A DNA stretch of 64,000 bases from contig NZ_CP031967.1 in the NCBI RefSeq assembly GCF_003443615.1, positions 3,286,001 to 3,350,000 of the forward strand, read 5' to 3'. Positions 39,957 to 50,027 of this stretch are shown piece by piece (position 1 is the first letter of the stretch; each line of letters begins with the position of its first letter). The notes beneath the pieces were generated by a model. That model made no database searches. It was not told the origin of the DNA and was given only the letters and a program-made list of their open reading frames with translations. Both the position numbers and the translations under genes were made by a program. The stretch comes from Alteromonas sp. BL110. GTDB lineage: Bacteria; Pseudomonadota; Gammaproteobacteria; Enterobacterales; Alteromonadaceae.

Positions 39957-41624
39957 TTATTTCGACATACGCTTATATTTAAGGCGATGGGGTTCAACCA
40001 CATCCTGTCCAAACTCCTGCTTCAACCAGCTTTCGTAGTCTGAATAGTTGCCTTCGAAGAAGTTAATGTTACCTTCATCGCGATAATCCATGATGTGCGT
40101 CGCCACGCGGTCTAGGAACCAACGATCGTGCGAGATAACCATGGCGCAGCCAGGGAATTCCAACAGCGCATTCTCTAGTGCGCGAAGGGTTTCGACGTCT
40201 AGGTCGTTAGTTGGCTCATCCAGCAACAACACGTTGCCGCCTGCTTTAAGCAGTTTCGCAAGGTGTACACGATTACGTTCACCACCCGACAAGTCTTTAA
40301 TAAACTTCTGCTGATCGGTGCCTTTGAAGTTAAAGCGGCTGCAATAGGCGCGGCTGTTAATTTCAAAGTTACCAATGCGAATAATATCTTGCTCGTCAGA
40401 AATTTCTTTCCACACGGTATTGTCTTCATTCATGTGGTCGCGGAACTGTTCTACCGCAGCAATCTGAACGGTATCACCTAAATCTATGGTACCTGAATCA
40501 GGTTGCTCAGCGCCGGTAAGCATTCTGAATAAGGTCGATTTACCCGCGCCGTTAGGGCCGACAATACCTACGATTGCACCTTTTGGCACTTTAAATGTTA
40601 AGTCATCGATAAGTACGCGATCGCCATAGGACTTTTTAAGGTTGCTTACTTCAATAACCTTATCACCCAAGCGCTCACCTGGTGGGATGAAGAGTTCATT
40701 AGTTTCGTTACGCTTTTGGTAATCGCTAGTCGATAGCTCTTCAAAACGCGCCATACGGGCTTTACTTTTAGCATGACGACCTTTCGGATTTGAGCGTACC
40801 CACTCAAGTTCCTGTTTCATGCTCTTCATACGGGCCGTCTCGGTGCGCTCTTCTTGCTCGAGTCTGTTTTCTTTTTGCTCCAACCAAGAAGAGTAATTAC
40901 CTTCCCATGGAATACCTTCACCACGGTCAAGTTCTAAAATCCAACCCGCAACGTTATCAAGGAAGTATCTATCGTGGGTGATAGCGACCACTGTACCTTC
41001 ATAATCGTGAAGGAAGCGCTCTAGCCATGCTACTGATTCTGCGTCCAAGTGGTTGGTCGGTTCGTCAAGAAGCAACATTTCAGGCTTTTCTAAAAGCAAG
41101 CGACAAAGCGCAACACGGCGACGCTCACCACCTGATAGTTTGCTTACGTCCGCATCCCAAGCTGGCAAGCGAAGGGCATCTGCAGCACGCTCTAGGGCAT
41201 TGTCTAAGTTGTGACCATCTTTCGCTTGAATGATAGCTTCTAGCTCGCCTTGCTCTTTAGCAAGGGCGTCGAAATCAGCGTCTGCTTCTGCATAAGCAGC
41301 ATAGACTTCATCTAGGCGGGTCAGCGCGTGTTTAACATCGGCTACGGCTTCTTCAATATTGCCACGAACGTCTTTGGTTTCATCGAGTTGAGGTTCCTGG
41401 GGTAGGTAGCCAACTTTCAGCCCCGGCTGTGGCCGTGCTTCACCTTCAATGTCGGTATCTACGCCAGCCATAATACGAAGCAGGGTAGATTTACCTGCAC
41501 CGTTTAGACCTAGCACACCAATTTTGGCGCCTGGGAAAAAGCTAAGTGAGATATTTTTTAGAATGTGTCTATTAGGTGGGACGATTTTGCCCACGCGATG
41601 CATACTGTAAACGTATTGCGCCAT
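39957..41624 (-). CDS. ettA: Energy-dependent translational throttle protein EttA
   Basis: ABC-F ATPase that binds the ribosomal E site and gates elongation by ADP/ATP ratio. Two ABC cassettes are visible: Walker A GLNGAGKST (about 40) and GPNGAGKST (about 360), with LSGGERRRV and LSGGERNRV signatures and LLLDEPTN Walker B blocks. The arm/linker region between cassettes is present (NPKGRHAKSKARM). The length of 555 residues fits EttA. No membrane segment is present. AGGATAG precedes the ATG. Confidence 0.97.
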   Translation of the reverse strand: MAQYVYSMHRVGKIVPPNRHILKNISLSFFPGAKIGVLGLNGAGKSTLLRIMAGVDTDIEGEARPQPGLKVGYLPQEPQLDETKDVRGNIEEAVADVKHALTRLDEVYAAYAEADADFDALAKEQGELEAIIQAKDGHNLDNALERAADALRLPAWDADVSKLSGGERRRVALCRLLLEKPEMLLLDEPTNHLDAESVAWLERFLHDYEGTVVAITHDRYFLDNVAGWILELDRGEGIPWEGNYSSWLEQKENRLEQEERTETARMKSMKQELEWVRSNPKGRHAKSKARMARFEELSTSDYQKRNETNELFIPPGERLGDKVIEVSNLKKSYGDRVLIDDLTFKVPKGAIVGIVGPNGAGKSTLFRMLTGAEQPDSGTIDLGDTVQIAAVEQFRDHMNEDNTVWKEISDEQDIIRIGNFEINSRAYCSRFNFKGTDQQKFIKDLSGGERNRVHLAKLLKAGGNVLLLDEPTNDLDVETLRALENALLEFPGCAMVISHDRWFLDRVATHIMDYRDEGNINFFEGNYSDYESWLKQEFGQDVVEPHRLKYKRMSK

Positions 41625-41961
41625 GCTCTATCCTCGCTGAATAAGCGGTGAAAAATAAAAAATTCATTGTGGCGTATTCTACTCGTAACCGGGTAGTTTA
41701 TGCTAGAGGCTGTTTACCTTTGATGTACAGCAAAGGTCAACGGCCCCTTGTCACTAACGCTAGGCGTTGTCCCTCTTGGTGATATTTTGAACGCTCAAGT
41801 TAAAAATATCGATTTATGCATCGGTTGGCGAGTTGATTTAAGGTAAACTTGGTTTTTATAAGCATGAGTAAACATGGGCTTTTGGGTGAGCTATCAGGCA
41901 GTGAAAAAGAACCCAAAGCGATAGACTCAATACTATTCATATTTCTGAACAGGCAATTAAG
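41625..41961. promoter_or_regulatory. Intergenic region with candidate lpxD promoter
   Basis: A 337-base divergent gap between ettA and lpxD. TTGATT (41833-41838) and TATAAG (41857-41862) are separated by 18 bases and form a plausible sigma-70 promoter for lpxD. No gene is supported in the gap. Confidence 0.55.
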
Positions 41962-42990
41962 ATGACCGCTATGAATAAACGCATATACAGTCTGGATGAG
42001 CTCGCCAAACATGTAGGTGGGGAAGTGCAGGGCGATGGCAATATCACTATTTCTGCGGTGGGAACGCTATCTGGTGCAGCATCGCACCAAATTTCGTTTC
42101 TGACCAACCCTAAATATAAACCACAGTTGAAAGATACTAATGCTGGTGCGGTAATTCTGCACGAGAGTCTAAAAGGTGACAGCCCGGTTCCAGCATTAGT
42201 TGTAGCAAATCCTCATGCTGCCTTTGCGCTTATCGCTCAACTATTCGATACCACGCCAGCGGTTGCGACAGGCATTGCTGAGTCAGCGGTTATTGCGCCG
42301 TCTGCACGTATCGGCAGTGACGTATCGCTAGGGCATAACGTGATTATTGAAGATAACGTGGTGCTGGGCGATAGAGTTACGGTTGGCGCGAATACCGTTA
42401 TCCGCAGAGGCACCCACATTGGTGAAGGCTGTACTATTCATCCTAACGTAACTATCTATCATGACGTAGTTATTGGTAAGCGCGTGACAATTCACAGTCA
42501 AACGGTAATTGGAGCTGCGGGTTTTGGTTATGCAAACGACAAGGGTGTTTGGATACCTATTCCGCAAACTGGATCAGTCCGTATTGGTGACGACAGTCAA
42601 ATTGGTGCGAGCAGCAGTATTGATCGCGGTGCTATGGAAGATACGGTGTTAGGCACCAACGTTATTATCGACAATCAAGTACAAATTGGCCATAACTGCA
42701 TTATTGGCGATCATTCTTGCATTTGCGGCGCGACCGGTATTGCCGGCAGTTGTCACATTGGCAAACACGTGATTATTGGCGGTGGAGTCGGCATCAACGG
42801 TCATATCAGCATCTGCGACAATGTTCAGGTAACTGGCTATACCATGATTGTACAAGATATTACTGAACCGGGTGTTTATTCTTCTGGTCAGCCAGCACAA
42901 ACTAACCGCGACTGGCGTAAAAATACAGTTCGCCTAGCCAAAATTGGTAGTTTATTTGACCGTGTTAAAGCCCTTGAAAAACAGGTCTGA
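41962..42990 (+). CDS. lpxD: UDP-3-O-acyl-glucosamine N-acyltransferase, not clustered with fabZ/lpxA
   Basis: Left-handed beta-helix acyltransferase that adds the N-linked 3-hydroxyacyl chain to lipid A precursor. Residues 1-105 form the uridine-binding N-terminal domain (ISFLTNPKY), followed by hexapeptide repeats (IGSDVSLGHNVIIED and later repeats). The catalytic-histidine block IDNQVQIGHNC is near residue 235. The length of 342 residues is standard. Unusually, it is not with bamA, skp, fabZ, lpxA or lpxB; it could be a second copy. ATG 41971 is an alternative start. Confidence 0.9.
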   Translation: MTAMNKRIYSLDELAKHVGGEVQGDGNITISAVGTLSGAASHQISFLTNPKYKPQLKDTNAGAVILHESLKGDSPVPALVVANPHAAFALIAQLFDTTPAVATGIAESAVIAPSARIGSDVSLGHNVIIEDNVVLGDRVTVGANTVIRRGTHIGEGCTIHPNVTIYHDVVIGKRVTIHSQTVIGAAGFGYANDKGVWIPIPQTGSVRIGDDSQIGASSSIDRGAMEDTVLGTNVIIDNQVQIGHNCIIGDHSCICGATGIAGSCHIGKHVIIGGGVGINGHISICDNVQVTGYTMIVQDITEPGVYSSGQPAQTNRDWRKNTVRLAKIGSLFDRVKALEKQV

Positions 42991-42999
42991 TCTCGCTCT

Positions 43000-43027
43000 G
43001 GCGCAGGTATTACGTTAAACCTGTGCC
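43000..43027 (+). terminator. Hairpin after lpxD
   Basis: GGCGCAGGT (43000-43008) pairs with ACCTGTGCC (43019-43027) with one G-U pair, then an A/T-rich tract. Plausible weak terminator ahead of glyA. Confidence 0.5.
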
Positions 43028-43144
43028 ATTTATATTAATTTGGTCATAAAGCGGTATACAAGTAACCGAAAATGACTAGAATATGGCTCGAATTTGAGCA
43101 ATCAGTGCGTAACGCCATATAAAAACCGCAGTTAAGGAGCCCCC

Positions 43145-44401
43145 ATGTTTTCTCGCGAAATGAATATAGCCGACTTCGATCCTGAATTAGCCGATGCAAT
43201 GTCTAAAGAGGTTGAGCGTCAAGAACATCACATTGAGCTAATAGCCTCTGAGAACTACTGTAGTCCACGTGTAATGGAAGCACAGGGTTCGCAGCTTACG
43301 AATAAGTATGCTGAAGGTTATCCTGGCAAGCGTTACTACGGTGGTTGTGAGCATGTAGACGTTGTTGAACAACTCGCCATTGACCGTGCAAAAGCGCTAT
43401 TTGGTGCAGACTATGCAAACGTTCAGCCACACGCTGGTTCACAAGCAAACTCTGCTGTATTCATGGCGCTACTTGACGCCGGCGATACGGTATTGGGAAT
43501 GAGCCTTTCTGAAGGTGGTCACCTAACTCACGGTTCACATGTAAACTTCTCTGGTAAAACCTACAACGCTGTACAGTATGGTTTGAACAAAGAAACCGGT
43601 GAAATCGATTACGCGCAGGTAGAAGCGCTGGCTAAAGAGCACAAACCTAAAATGATTATCGGCGGTTTTTCTGCGTATTCAGGGGTTGTAGACTGGGCCA
43701 AATTCCGCGAAATCGCAGATAGCGTGGGCGCATACTTGCTTGTAGATATGGCACACGTAGCAGGTCTTGTAGCGGCTGGCGTTTATCCTAATCCACTTCC
43801 TCACGCACATGTGGTGACAACAACAACGCACAAAACCCTTGCAGGCCCGCGTAGTGGTCTAATCTTGTCAGCATGTGGCGACGAAGCAATTTACAAAAAG
43901 CTTAATAGCTCGGTATTCCCAGGTAACCAAGGTGGCCCTCTTTGCCACGTAATCGCGGCTAAAGCGGTTGCTTTCAAAGAAGCATTACAGCCAGAATTTA
44001 AAGTGTATCAGCAGCAGGTTGTTGCTAATGCGAAAGCTATGGTTTCTGTAATGCAAGAGCGCGGTTATAACATCGTTTCTGGCGGTACTGACAACCACTT
44101 GTTCCTTCTTGACCTCATCGATAAGGACATTACGGGTAAAGATGCAGACGCGGCCTTAGGCGCAGCAAACATCACCGTTAACAAAAATTCGGTTCCAAAT
44201 GACCCGCGTTCACCGTTTGTAACCAGTGGTCTTCGTATCGGTAGCCCAGCGATTACTCGCCGTGGTTTTAAAGAAGAACAAGCTAAGCAAGTTGCTACTT
44301 GGATTTGCGACATTCTAGATAACATGGGCGATGAGTCAGTTATTAAGCGTGTTCAAGACGAAGTGGTTGCTCTTTGCGCACAATTCCCTGTTTATAAATA
44401 A
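43145..44401 (+). CDS. glyA: Serine hydroxymethyltransferase
   Basis: PLP enzyme that interconverts serine and glycine and supplies one-carbon units. The PLP-lysine block [12 protein letters not shown] is near residue 228, and the SGSQAN-like [12 protein letters not shown] block near 97. The length of 418 residues is standard. A strong AAGGAG precedes the ATG. It precedes nrdR with a structured 98-base gap, the common glyA-nrdR-ribD order. Confidence 0.98.
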   Translation: MFSREMNIADFDPELADAMSKEVERQEHHIELIASENYCSPRVMEAQGSQLTNKYAEGYPGKRYYGGCEHVDVVEQLAIDRAKALFGADYANVQPHAGSQANSAVFMALLDAGDTVLGMSLSEGGHLTHGSHVNFSGKTYNAVQYGLNKETGEIDYAQVEALAKEHKPKMIIGGFSAYSGVVDWAKFREIADSVGAYLLVDMAHVAGLVAAGVYPNPLPHAHVVTTTTHKTLAGPRSGLILSACGDEAIYKKLNSSVFPGNQGGPLCHVIAAKAVAFKEALQPEFKVYQQQVVANAKAMVSVMQERGYNIVSGGTDNHLFLLDLIDKDITGKDADAALGAANITVNKNSVPNDPRSPFVTSGLRIGSPAITRRGFKEEQAKQVATWICDILDNMGDESVIKRVQDEVVALCAQFPVYK

Positions 44402-44415
44402 ATAGGATTGTGTTT

Positions 44416-44485
44416 TATTGCGTACTTTGGTACTAATGCTGGACTAACTAGTCTAGGTTCGATTGATTAGACTAAGTACGCAATA
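44416..44485 (+). other. Structured non-coding element between glyA and nrdR
   Basis: A perfect 12-bp inverted repeat (44416-44427 with 44474-44485) encloses an inner stem AGTCTA/TAGACT (44450-44455 with 44468-44473) that abuts the outer stem. A competing hairpin GACTA/TAGTC (44442-44453) overlaps it. The loop holds GGTTCGATT, reminiscent of a tRNA T-loop, but the rest does not fold as a tRNA. No T-run follows, so it is not a classic terminator. Confidence 0.5.
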
Positions 44486-44499
44486 TTTAAGGAATATTT

Positions 44500-44949
44500 A
44501 TGTTTTGCCCTTTTTGTTCAGAACAAGAAACAAAAGTCATTGATTCTCGTTTGGTTGCAGAAGGGCAACAAGTGCGTAGACGCCGCGAATGCATGGTGTG
44601 TCACGAGCGCTTCACGACCTTTGAAAGTGCCGAACTTGTCATGCCCCGCGTGATAAAGCGCGATGGCTCTCGTGAACCGTTTAACGAAGACAAACTTCGC
44701 GCAGGCTTGCAACGCGCACTCGAAAAGCGCCCTGTTAGCACTGAAAAGGTTGAACAGTGTGTCCTTTCACTGAAGTCACAGTTGCGTGCAACGGGTGAAC
44801 GTGAGGTGAGTAGCGAACTGCTTGGCAACCTTATAATGAAAGCCCTAAAAGAACTCGACAAAGTTGCCTATGTCAGGTTCGCCTCCGTTTATCGTTCCTT
44901 CGAAGACATTCGTGAATTTGGAGAAGAAATTGCACGATTAGGGGATTAG
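44500..44949 (+). CDS. nrdR: Ribonucleotide reductase transcriptional repressor NrdR
   Basis: Zinc-ribbon and ATP-cone repressor of ribonucleotide reductase genes. The zinc ribbon has CPFC near residue 3 and CMVC near residue 31 with RRRREC between, and the ATP-cone starts at [11 protein letters not shown]. The length of 149 residues is standard. AAGGAA precedes the ATG. It heads the riboflavin gene run, as in many gammaproteobacteria. Its target nrd genes are not in this window. Confidence 0.98.
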   Translation: MFCPFCSEQETKVIDSRLVAEGQQVRRRRECMVCHERFTTFESAELVMPRVIKRDGSREPFNEDKLRAGLQRALEKRPVSTEKVEQCVLSLKSQLRATGEREVSSELLGNLIMKALKELDKVAYVRFASVYRSFEDIREFGEEIARLGD

Positions 44950-44999
44950 GTCGGACATACCCAAAATCTCAGGCACTTAGGGCTACAACAGGAATCCAA

Positions 45000-46139
45000 G
45001 TGAACCACGAAACGGTTAAAAACGATTATCATTGGATGGCAAAAGCCATTCAACTTGCCCAACAAGGGCGCTATACCACTTCTCCTAACCCTCGCGTTGG
45101 TTGCGTAATTGTTGATGAAAACAATCAGCTATTAGGTCAAGGGTACCATATCCAAGCAGGCACTCCTCACGCCGAAGTACACGCATTAAGACAAGCATCT
45201 AACGCACGAGCGCAAGGCGCAAAAGGCGGAACAGCTTACGTTACCCTTGAGCCATGCAGTCATTTTGGACGCACTCCGCCATGTGCGGCGGCTTTAGTCG
45301 AAGCGAAGGTGGCGCGTGTTGTTATTGCTATGACCGACCCTAATCCAAACGTCTGTGGTAACGGTATTAGTATCTTGCAGGAAGCCGGTATTGAGGTGGT
45401 TAGCGACGTGATGGCTGCGGAGGCCGCAGCGCTAAACCCGGGGTTTATCAAGCGTATGCTTACCGGTAAGCCCTTTGTTCGCGTAAAATTAGGCATTAGC
45501 CTGGACGGGAAAATAGCCCTTCAAAACGGCGTAAGTCAGTGGATTACTGGTGCAGAGGCAAGACGGGATGTGCAACAGTATCGCGCGCAAAGTTGCGTTG
45601 TACTTACAGGCTCAGGTACGGTAAAAGCCGATAACCCTAGTTTGTTAGTTAGAGAACAAGAGGCACAGTTAACTGATTATCCTCTAGAACACATTCGTCA
45701 ACCTGCCCGTGTCGTTGTCGATGGCAAAAGCACGCTTAGTCGAGGCTACGCATTGTTTAACGACGGCAACCTGACCTTAACTGCCACGTCGCAAGCTCAC
45801 CCAGATACGGCAACACAGCACTACCTAGTGGTGGATGAAAAAGACGGTAAGCTCAACTTACATGCACTAATGTCTGCATTAGGCGATAAGCAATATAATG
45901 AAGTATGGGTGGAAGCGGGCCCAGGCTTAGCCGGTGCATTGTTGTGCGAAGGGCTGGTGGATGAGCTAATTTGCTACCAAGCGCCTAAGCTTTTAGGTGA
46001 TAAGGGAATAAGTATGGTTAACTTGCCAGCGTTTACGTCTTTAAATACATGTATTTCGCTTTCGCTTATTGAAAATCGTCAGGTGGGGAACGATATTAAG
46101 CTTATCTATCGCCCTGATGTTAGCAACACTCGTGGTTAA
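45000..46139 (+). CDS. ribD: Riboflavin biosynthesis deaminase/reductase
   Basis: Bifunctional enzyme for the second and third steps of riboflavin synthesis. The N-terminal deaminase has the zinc motifs HAEVHAL and PCSHFGRTPPC, and the C-terminal reductase has GISLDGKIA and the VEAGPGLAG block. Translation starts at GTG with AGGA upstream. The length of 379 residues is normal. Reactions supply the substrate for lumazine synthase encoded by ribH downstream. Confidence 0.97.
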   Translation: MNHETVKNDYHWMAKAIQLAQQGRYTTSPNPRVGCVIVDENNQLLGQGYHIQAGTPHAEVHALRQASNARAQGAKGGTAYVTLEPCSHFGRTPPCAAALVEAKVARVVIAMTDPNPNVCGNGISILQEAGIEVVSDVMAAEAAALNPGFIKRMLTGKPFVRVKLGISLDGKIALQNGVSQWITGAEARRDVQQYRAQSCVVLTGSGTVKADNPSLLVREQEAQLTDYPLEHIRQPARVVVDGKSTLSRGYALFNDGNLTLTATSQAHPDTATQHYLVVDEKDGKLNLHALMSALGDKQYNEVWVEAGPGLAGALLCEGLVDELICYQAPKLLGDKGISMVNLPAFTSLNTCISLSLIENRQVGNDIKLIYRPDVSNTRG

Positions 46140-46159
46140 CGCGATCAAAGAGGAACTTT

Positions 46160-46822
46160 ATGTTTACTGGAATTATTCAAGCGCTAGGTACTATTAAAAA
46201 GCTTGATAACCGTGGCAACGATATTCGCCTAACCGTTGCGTCACCTACGCTTGATATGTCTGATGTCGCCCTTGGCGACAGTATCGCGACCAATGGTGTT
46301 TGCTTAACCGTAACTGATATGGGGCCCGATTATTACTGCGCAGACGTGTCTGCCGAAACTATCAAACTAACCGGGTTTGCACATTACAGTGCAGGCTCAA
46401 CCGTTAATCTTGAAAAAGCGATGCGTCCTAGCGACCGTTTAGGCGGTCATATCGTGTCAGGTCACGTGGACGGCGTGGGCGAGGTTACGCAAATTATCAA
46501 GCACTCAGATTATGTCGAGTTCTGGGTAAAGGCGCCTGAAGCACTAGCGAAATACATTGCGCACAAAGGCAGCATCACCGTTGACGGTATCAGTTTGACC
46601 GTGAACGAAGTCAATGGCGCGGAATTCATGCTTTGGATAATTCCTCATACGTTGCAAGAAACAATTATGGGAAGCTATAAAGTGGGCACAGCGGTAAACC
46701 TAGAGGTTGATGTTATTGCGCGCTATTTAGAGCGATTAATGTTAGGCGATAAAGCTGCTGAGCCAACAAGTAAAGGCATCGACATGGCATTCCTTGCCGA
46801 GAACGGATTTTTAAGAAAATAA
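46160..46822 (+). CDS. ribE: Riboflavin synthase, alpha chain
   Basis: Dismutates two lumazines to riboflavin. It begins [10 protein letters not shown] and shows two homologous lumazine-binding halves, with the conserved [13 protein letters not shown] block in the first and [15 protein letters not shown] in the second. The length of 220 residues is standard. A strong AGAGGAA precedes the ATG. It is 20 bases after ribD in the same operon. The gene is named ribC in E. coli. Confidence 0.97.
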   Translation: MFTGIIQALGTIKKLDNRGNDIRLTVASPTLDMSDVALGDSIATNGVCLTVTDMGPDYYCADVSAETIKLTGFAHYSAGSTVNLEKAMRPSDRLGGHIVSGHVDGVGEVTQIIKHSDYVEFWVKAPEALAKYIAHKGSITVDGISLTVNEVNGAEFMLWIIPHTLQETIMGSYKVGTAVNLEVDVIARYLERLMLGDKAAEPTSKGIDMAFLAENGFLRK

Positions 46823-46842
46823 CCCTACAAGAAGCACACAAC

Positions 46843-47943
46843 ATGGCATTTAACACTACACAAGAAATAATTGAAGACATTCGCCAAGGTAAAATGGTTA
46901 TCTTGATGGATGATGAAGATAGGGAAAACGAAGGTGATTTAATCATGGCGGCGGAGCATGTCACACCAGAAGCCATTAACTTTATGGTTACTCACGCTCG
47001 TGGCTTGGTGTGTTTGCCAATGACTCAAGAGCGCTGCCGCACGCTAAATCTTCCCTTAATGGTTGATAAAAACGAAGCGCAGTTTTCTACCAACTTCACG
47101 GTGTCTATTGAAGCAGCAACCGGCGTGACAACTGGAATCTCAGCGGCAGATCGCGCAACAACCATTAAAGCGGCTGTGGCCCCAGATGCCAAAGCCACAG
47201 ACATCGTTCAGCCAGGGCATATTTTTCCCTTAATTGCTAAAGACGGTGGTGTACTGAACCGCGCAGGTCACACTGAAGCGGGTGTAGATTTACCCCGTTT
47301 GGCCGGCTTAGAGCCAGCTGGAGTTATTGTAGAAATTCTTAATGAAGACGGCACTATGGCTCGTCGTCCAGAGCTAGAAAAGTTTGCTGAAAAACATAAC
47401 CTTAAAATTGGCACCATTGCTGATTTAATTGAATATCGCAATTTAAACGAAACCACTATTCAAAAGGTCGCCCAGTGCAATATGCCGACAGAATACGGCG
47501 ATTTTGAGCTGCACACGTTCAAAGACAGCATCGACAACCAGTTACACTATGCGCTTAAAAAAGGCGAAATTAAAGAAGATGATCCGACACTTGTTCGCGT
47601 TCACCTTCACAATACCTTTAGTGATCTTCTTGGCTCGACGCGCGGTATTCATCGCTCTATGACGCTAGCAGATGGCATGCGCAAAATTTCAGAAGAAGGC
47701 GGTGTATTGGTGCTGTTGGGCAAAGAAGAGCACATTGAAAGCCAGGTACGCCGCTTTGCAGCAGAAGACAGAGGCGAACGCCCCGCGGGCGCTGACTGGC
47801 AGGGCTCATCACGCACCATCGGTGTAGGCAGCCAAATTCTTGCCTCTATGGGCGTACATAAAATGCGCCTTCTTAGTAAGCCAATTAAATATCATGCACT
47901 TTCAGGCTACGGCCTCGAAGTTGTAGAGTACGTGCACGACTAG
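46843..47943 (+). CDS. ribBX: DHBP synthase with degenerate GTP cyclohydrolase II domain (RibBX)
   Basis: The N-terminal half makes 3,4-dihydroxy-2-butanone 4-phosphate; its [19 protein letters not shown] and related blocks are intact. The C-terminal half is related to GTP cyclohydrolase II but lacks the zinc cysteines: where RibA has HSECLTGD...CDCG this protein has [16 protein letters not shown], with no cysteines. It therefore matches the RibBX variant described in proteobacteria rather than a working RibBA. A separate ribA is expected elsewhere. The length is 366 residues. Confidence 0.9.
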   Translation: MAFNTTQEIIEDIRQGKMVILMDDEDRENEGDLIMAAEHVTPEAINFMVTHARGLVCLPMTQERCRTLNLPLMVDKNEAQFSTNFTVSIEAATGVTTGISAADRATTIKAAVAPDAKATDIVQPGHIFPLIAKDGGVLNRAGHTEAGVDLPRLAGLEPAGVIVEILNEDGTMARRPELEKFAEKHNLKIGTIADLIEYRNLNETTIQKVAQCNMPTEYGDFELHTFKDSIDNQLHYALKKGEIKEDDPTLVRVHLHNTFSDLLGSTRGIHRSMTLADGMRKISEEGGVLVLLGKEEHIESQVRRFAAEDRGERPAGADWQGSSRTIGVGSQILASMGVHKMRLLSKPIKYHALSGYGLEVVEYVHD

Positions 47944-48027
47944 CTCTGGGGTTTAGGCAACAGTAAAAGTGGCCGTTTACGAATAGTTGAAGTTAAAGAA
48001 ACAATCGATTTAGTTTGGGCGCAGTTG

Positions 48028-48036
48028 TGGTATACT
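48028..48036 (+). promoter_or_regulatory. Candidate internal promoter for ribH
   Basis: TGGTATACT is an extended -10 element (TG, one base, then TATACT) 31 bases upstream of the ribH start, in a 123-base gap after ribBX. No strong -35 box is seen, as expected for an extended -10 promoter. Confidence 0.5.
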
Positions 48037-48066
48037 TCGCGCCGTTTTTTCTCGAGGAATGAATCC

Positions 48067-48540
48067 ATGCAGGTAATTGAAGGCAATATCAGAGCAACCG
48101 GTAAGAAGTTTGCTATCGTTGTATCACGCTTTAATAGCTTTGTTGTTGAAAGCTTACTAGAAGGTGCGTTAGACACGCTAGAGCGTCACGGTGAAGTAAG
48201 CGATGACGATATCACGGTAGTACGTGTACCTGGTGCTTACGAGTTACCTGTAATTGCTAAGAAATTGGCTGAGAAAAAGTCATTTGACGCCATCATCGCT
48301 CTTGGTGCTGTTATTCGTGGCGGCACGCCACACTTTGATTTTGTAGCAGGCGAGAGCAACAAAGGTCTTGCGCAAGTATCACTTGAATACGGCGTACCCG
48401 TATCATTTGGCGTAATTACAACAGATTCAATTGAACAAGCTATCGAGCGTTCGGGAACCAAAGCGGGCAACAAGGGTGCAGAAGCTGCTCTAGGCGCGCT
48501 AGAAATGGTTAACGTTATCGATGCTGTTGAAAAGCTTTAA
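48067..48540 (+). CDS. ribH: 6,7-dimethyl-8-ribityllumazine synthase
   Basis: Penultimate enzyme of riboflavin synthesis, which forms icosahedral or pentameric shells. The blocks [34 protein letters not shown] and [16 protein letters not shown] are intact. ATG 48067 gives 157 residues, the usual length; an in-frame start 42 bases upstream would lie in the promoter region. nusB follows after 12 bases. Confidence 0.97.
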   Translation: MQVIEGNIRATGKKFAIVVSRFNSFVVESLLEGALDTLERHGEVSDDDITVVRVPGAYELPVIAKKLAEKKSFDAIIALGAVIRGGTPHFDFVAGESNKGLAQVSLEYGVPVSFGVITTDSIEQAIERSGTKAGNKGAEAALGALEMVNVIDAVEKL

Positions 48541-48552
48541 GGTAAACATTAA

Positions 48553-48975
48553 GTGAAAGTTTCAGCTCGTCGTAAAGCCCGTGAACTCGCCCTTCAAGGT
48601 GTGTATTCATGGCAAATGAGTCACAACGATATTCAGCAGGTTGAACTGGCGCTAGCCACCAGTAACGACATGCAAAAGGTAGACATGGCGTATTTTCAAG
48701 CCTTGCTTCGCGGTGTTGCACACAACGCAAGCAACCTTGATGCGACCATTAAGCCTTACCTTGGCCGTTTGCCAGAAGAGTTAGACGCTATCGAAAAAGC
48801 CATTCTGCGCATTGCGACACTGGAACTCACTGAGCGCATCGACGTACCTTACCGCGTAATTATTAATGAAGCGATTGAGCTTGCTAAGGCATTTGGTGCT
48901 GAAGAGAGCCATAAATTCATTAATGGTGCACTGGATAAAGCAGTGCGCACGTTGCGTAAAGACGAGCGCGACTAA
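48553..48975 (+). CDS. nusB: Transcription antitermination factor NusB
   Basis: Small all-helical RNA-binding protein that, with NusE (S10), binds boxA in rRNA operons. The blocks ARELALQGVYSWQ, ILRIATLEL and VIINEAIELAKAFG are characteristic. The length of 140 residues is standard. Translation starts at a GTG with AAGG upstream. The order ribH-nusB-thiL-pgpA matches E. coli. Confidence 0.97.
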   Translation: MKVSARRKARELALQGVYSWQMSHNDIQQVELALATSNDMQKVDMAYFQALLRGVAHNASNLDATIKPYLGRLPEELDAIEKAILRIATLELTERIDVPYRVIINEAIELAKAFGAEESHKFINGALDKAVRTLRKDERD

Positions 48976-49023
48976 CCTTACCGTGGCGGCATGGATTGCC
49001 GCTAAAAGGGTTTTAAAATTACC

Positions 49024-49989
49024 GTGAAAGAATTTGATCTTATCGGCCGCTATTTTTCAAACAGCGGCCACAAACGCAAAGACGTTGTTATTGGTATTGG
49101 TGATGACTGTGCTATAACAACGGTTCCTGAAAACCAACAGCTCGCCGTTACCACAGATACTCTTGTTGCAGGAGTGCACTTTTTAAAAGATGCACCAGCC
49201 AAGTCTGTAGCATACAAAACAGTTGCTGTTAACTTAAGTGACCTTGCCGCTATGGGGGCTGAGCCCGCATGGATCAGCTTGTCTTTGTCACTGCCTGAAG
49301 TAGACGAAGCCTGGTTAGACGACTTTGTGTCTGGTTTATACGAACTCACTCAGTACTATTCTGTTCAGCTTATCGGTGGCGATACAGTAAAAGGCCCTAT
49401 GGCGTTTACTATTACTGCACAAGGTTTTATTCCGCCTGGTTCCGAACTAACCCGCAGCGGCGCGAATCCGGGAGACTGGGTTTATGTTACCGGAACACTA
49501 GGTGATGCAGGTGCCGGTTTAGATATTCTGCAAAATAAGCTGCGCGTAAGTGGCGAAGCGAAAGACGTATTAGTCAATCGCCATTACTTCCCAACCCCCC
49601 GGGTTGCTGTGGGTACGGCAATACGTCGTATCGCAACATCGTGCATTGATATCTCTGATGGTTTACTTTCAGACTTGGGGCACATTCTAAAAGCTTCTAA
49701 TTGCGGTGCCAACGTACATGTAGAGCGTTTACCACTGTCTCGAGCGTTAACAAGTGCTGTCCCACCTGAGCAAGCCATTGAATACGCTTTGTCCGCTGGC
49801 GATGACTACGAACTTATTTTTACCGTAAGTGAAGAGCAGCGAGGAAGCCTTGAAACTTCATTGGCGAGCACGAATGTAAAAGCAACGTGTATAGGACAAT
49901 TAACGGGTCATAGCGGCACGTTTTCGTTGCTGAAAGACAATGAAAAGTACACGCCCTCAAATGAATCAGGTTACGAGCATGCCTTTTAG
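49024..49989 (+). CDS. thiL: Thiamine-monophosphate kinase
   Basis: Phosphorylates thiamine monophosphate to the active diphosphate. The conserved GDDCAI, TDTLVAGVHF, NLSDLAAMGA and SAGDDYEL blocks are present, as expected of the ThiL/PurM family. The length of 321 residues is standard. It starts at a GTG. It lies between nusB and pgpA. Confidence 0.97.
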   Translation: MKEFDLIGRYFSNSGHKRKDVVIGIGDDCAITTVPENQQLAVTTDTLVAGVHFLKDAPAKSVAYKTVAVNLSDLAAMGAEPAWISLSLSLPEVDEAWLDDFVSGLYELTQYYSVQLIGGDTVKGPMAFTITAQGFIPPGSELTRSGANPGDWVYVTGTLGDAGAGLDILQNKLRVSGEAKDVLVNRHYFPTPRVAVGTAIRRIATSCIDISDGLLSDLGHILKASNCGANVHVERLPLSRALTSAVPPEQAIEYALSAGDDYELIFTVSEEQRGSLETSLASTNVKATCIGQLTGHSGTFSLLKDNEKYTPSNESGYEHAF

Positions 49990-50027
49990 GCAACCTACAT
50001 CTTACAATAGCAAATAAAGGAAGAAGC

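Noticed and set aside
41864..41965. A 33-codon frame whose stop overlaps the lpxD start (ATGA), possibly a leader peptide
   Set aside because: It has no ribosome binding site, and the likely promoter's -10 box (41857-41862) would place the transcript start after its ATG.
44416..44485. Possible tRNA gene (TTCGATT loop near a long stem)
   Set aside because: The anticodon and D arms cannot be formed, the stem is 12 bp rather than 7, and there is no CCA or correct spacing.
44950..46842. FMN riboswitch ahead of ribD, ribE or ribBX
   Set aside because: The gaps between these genes are 20-51 bases, too short for an FMN aptamer.
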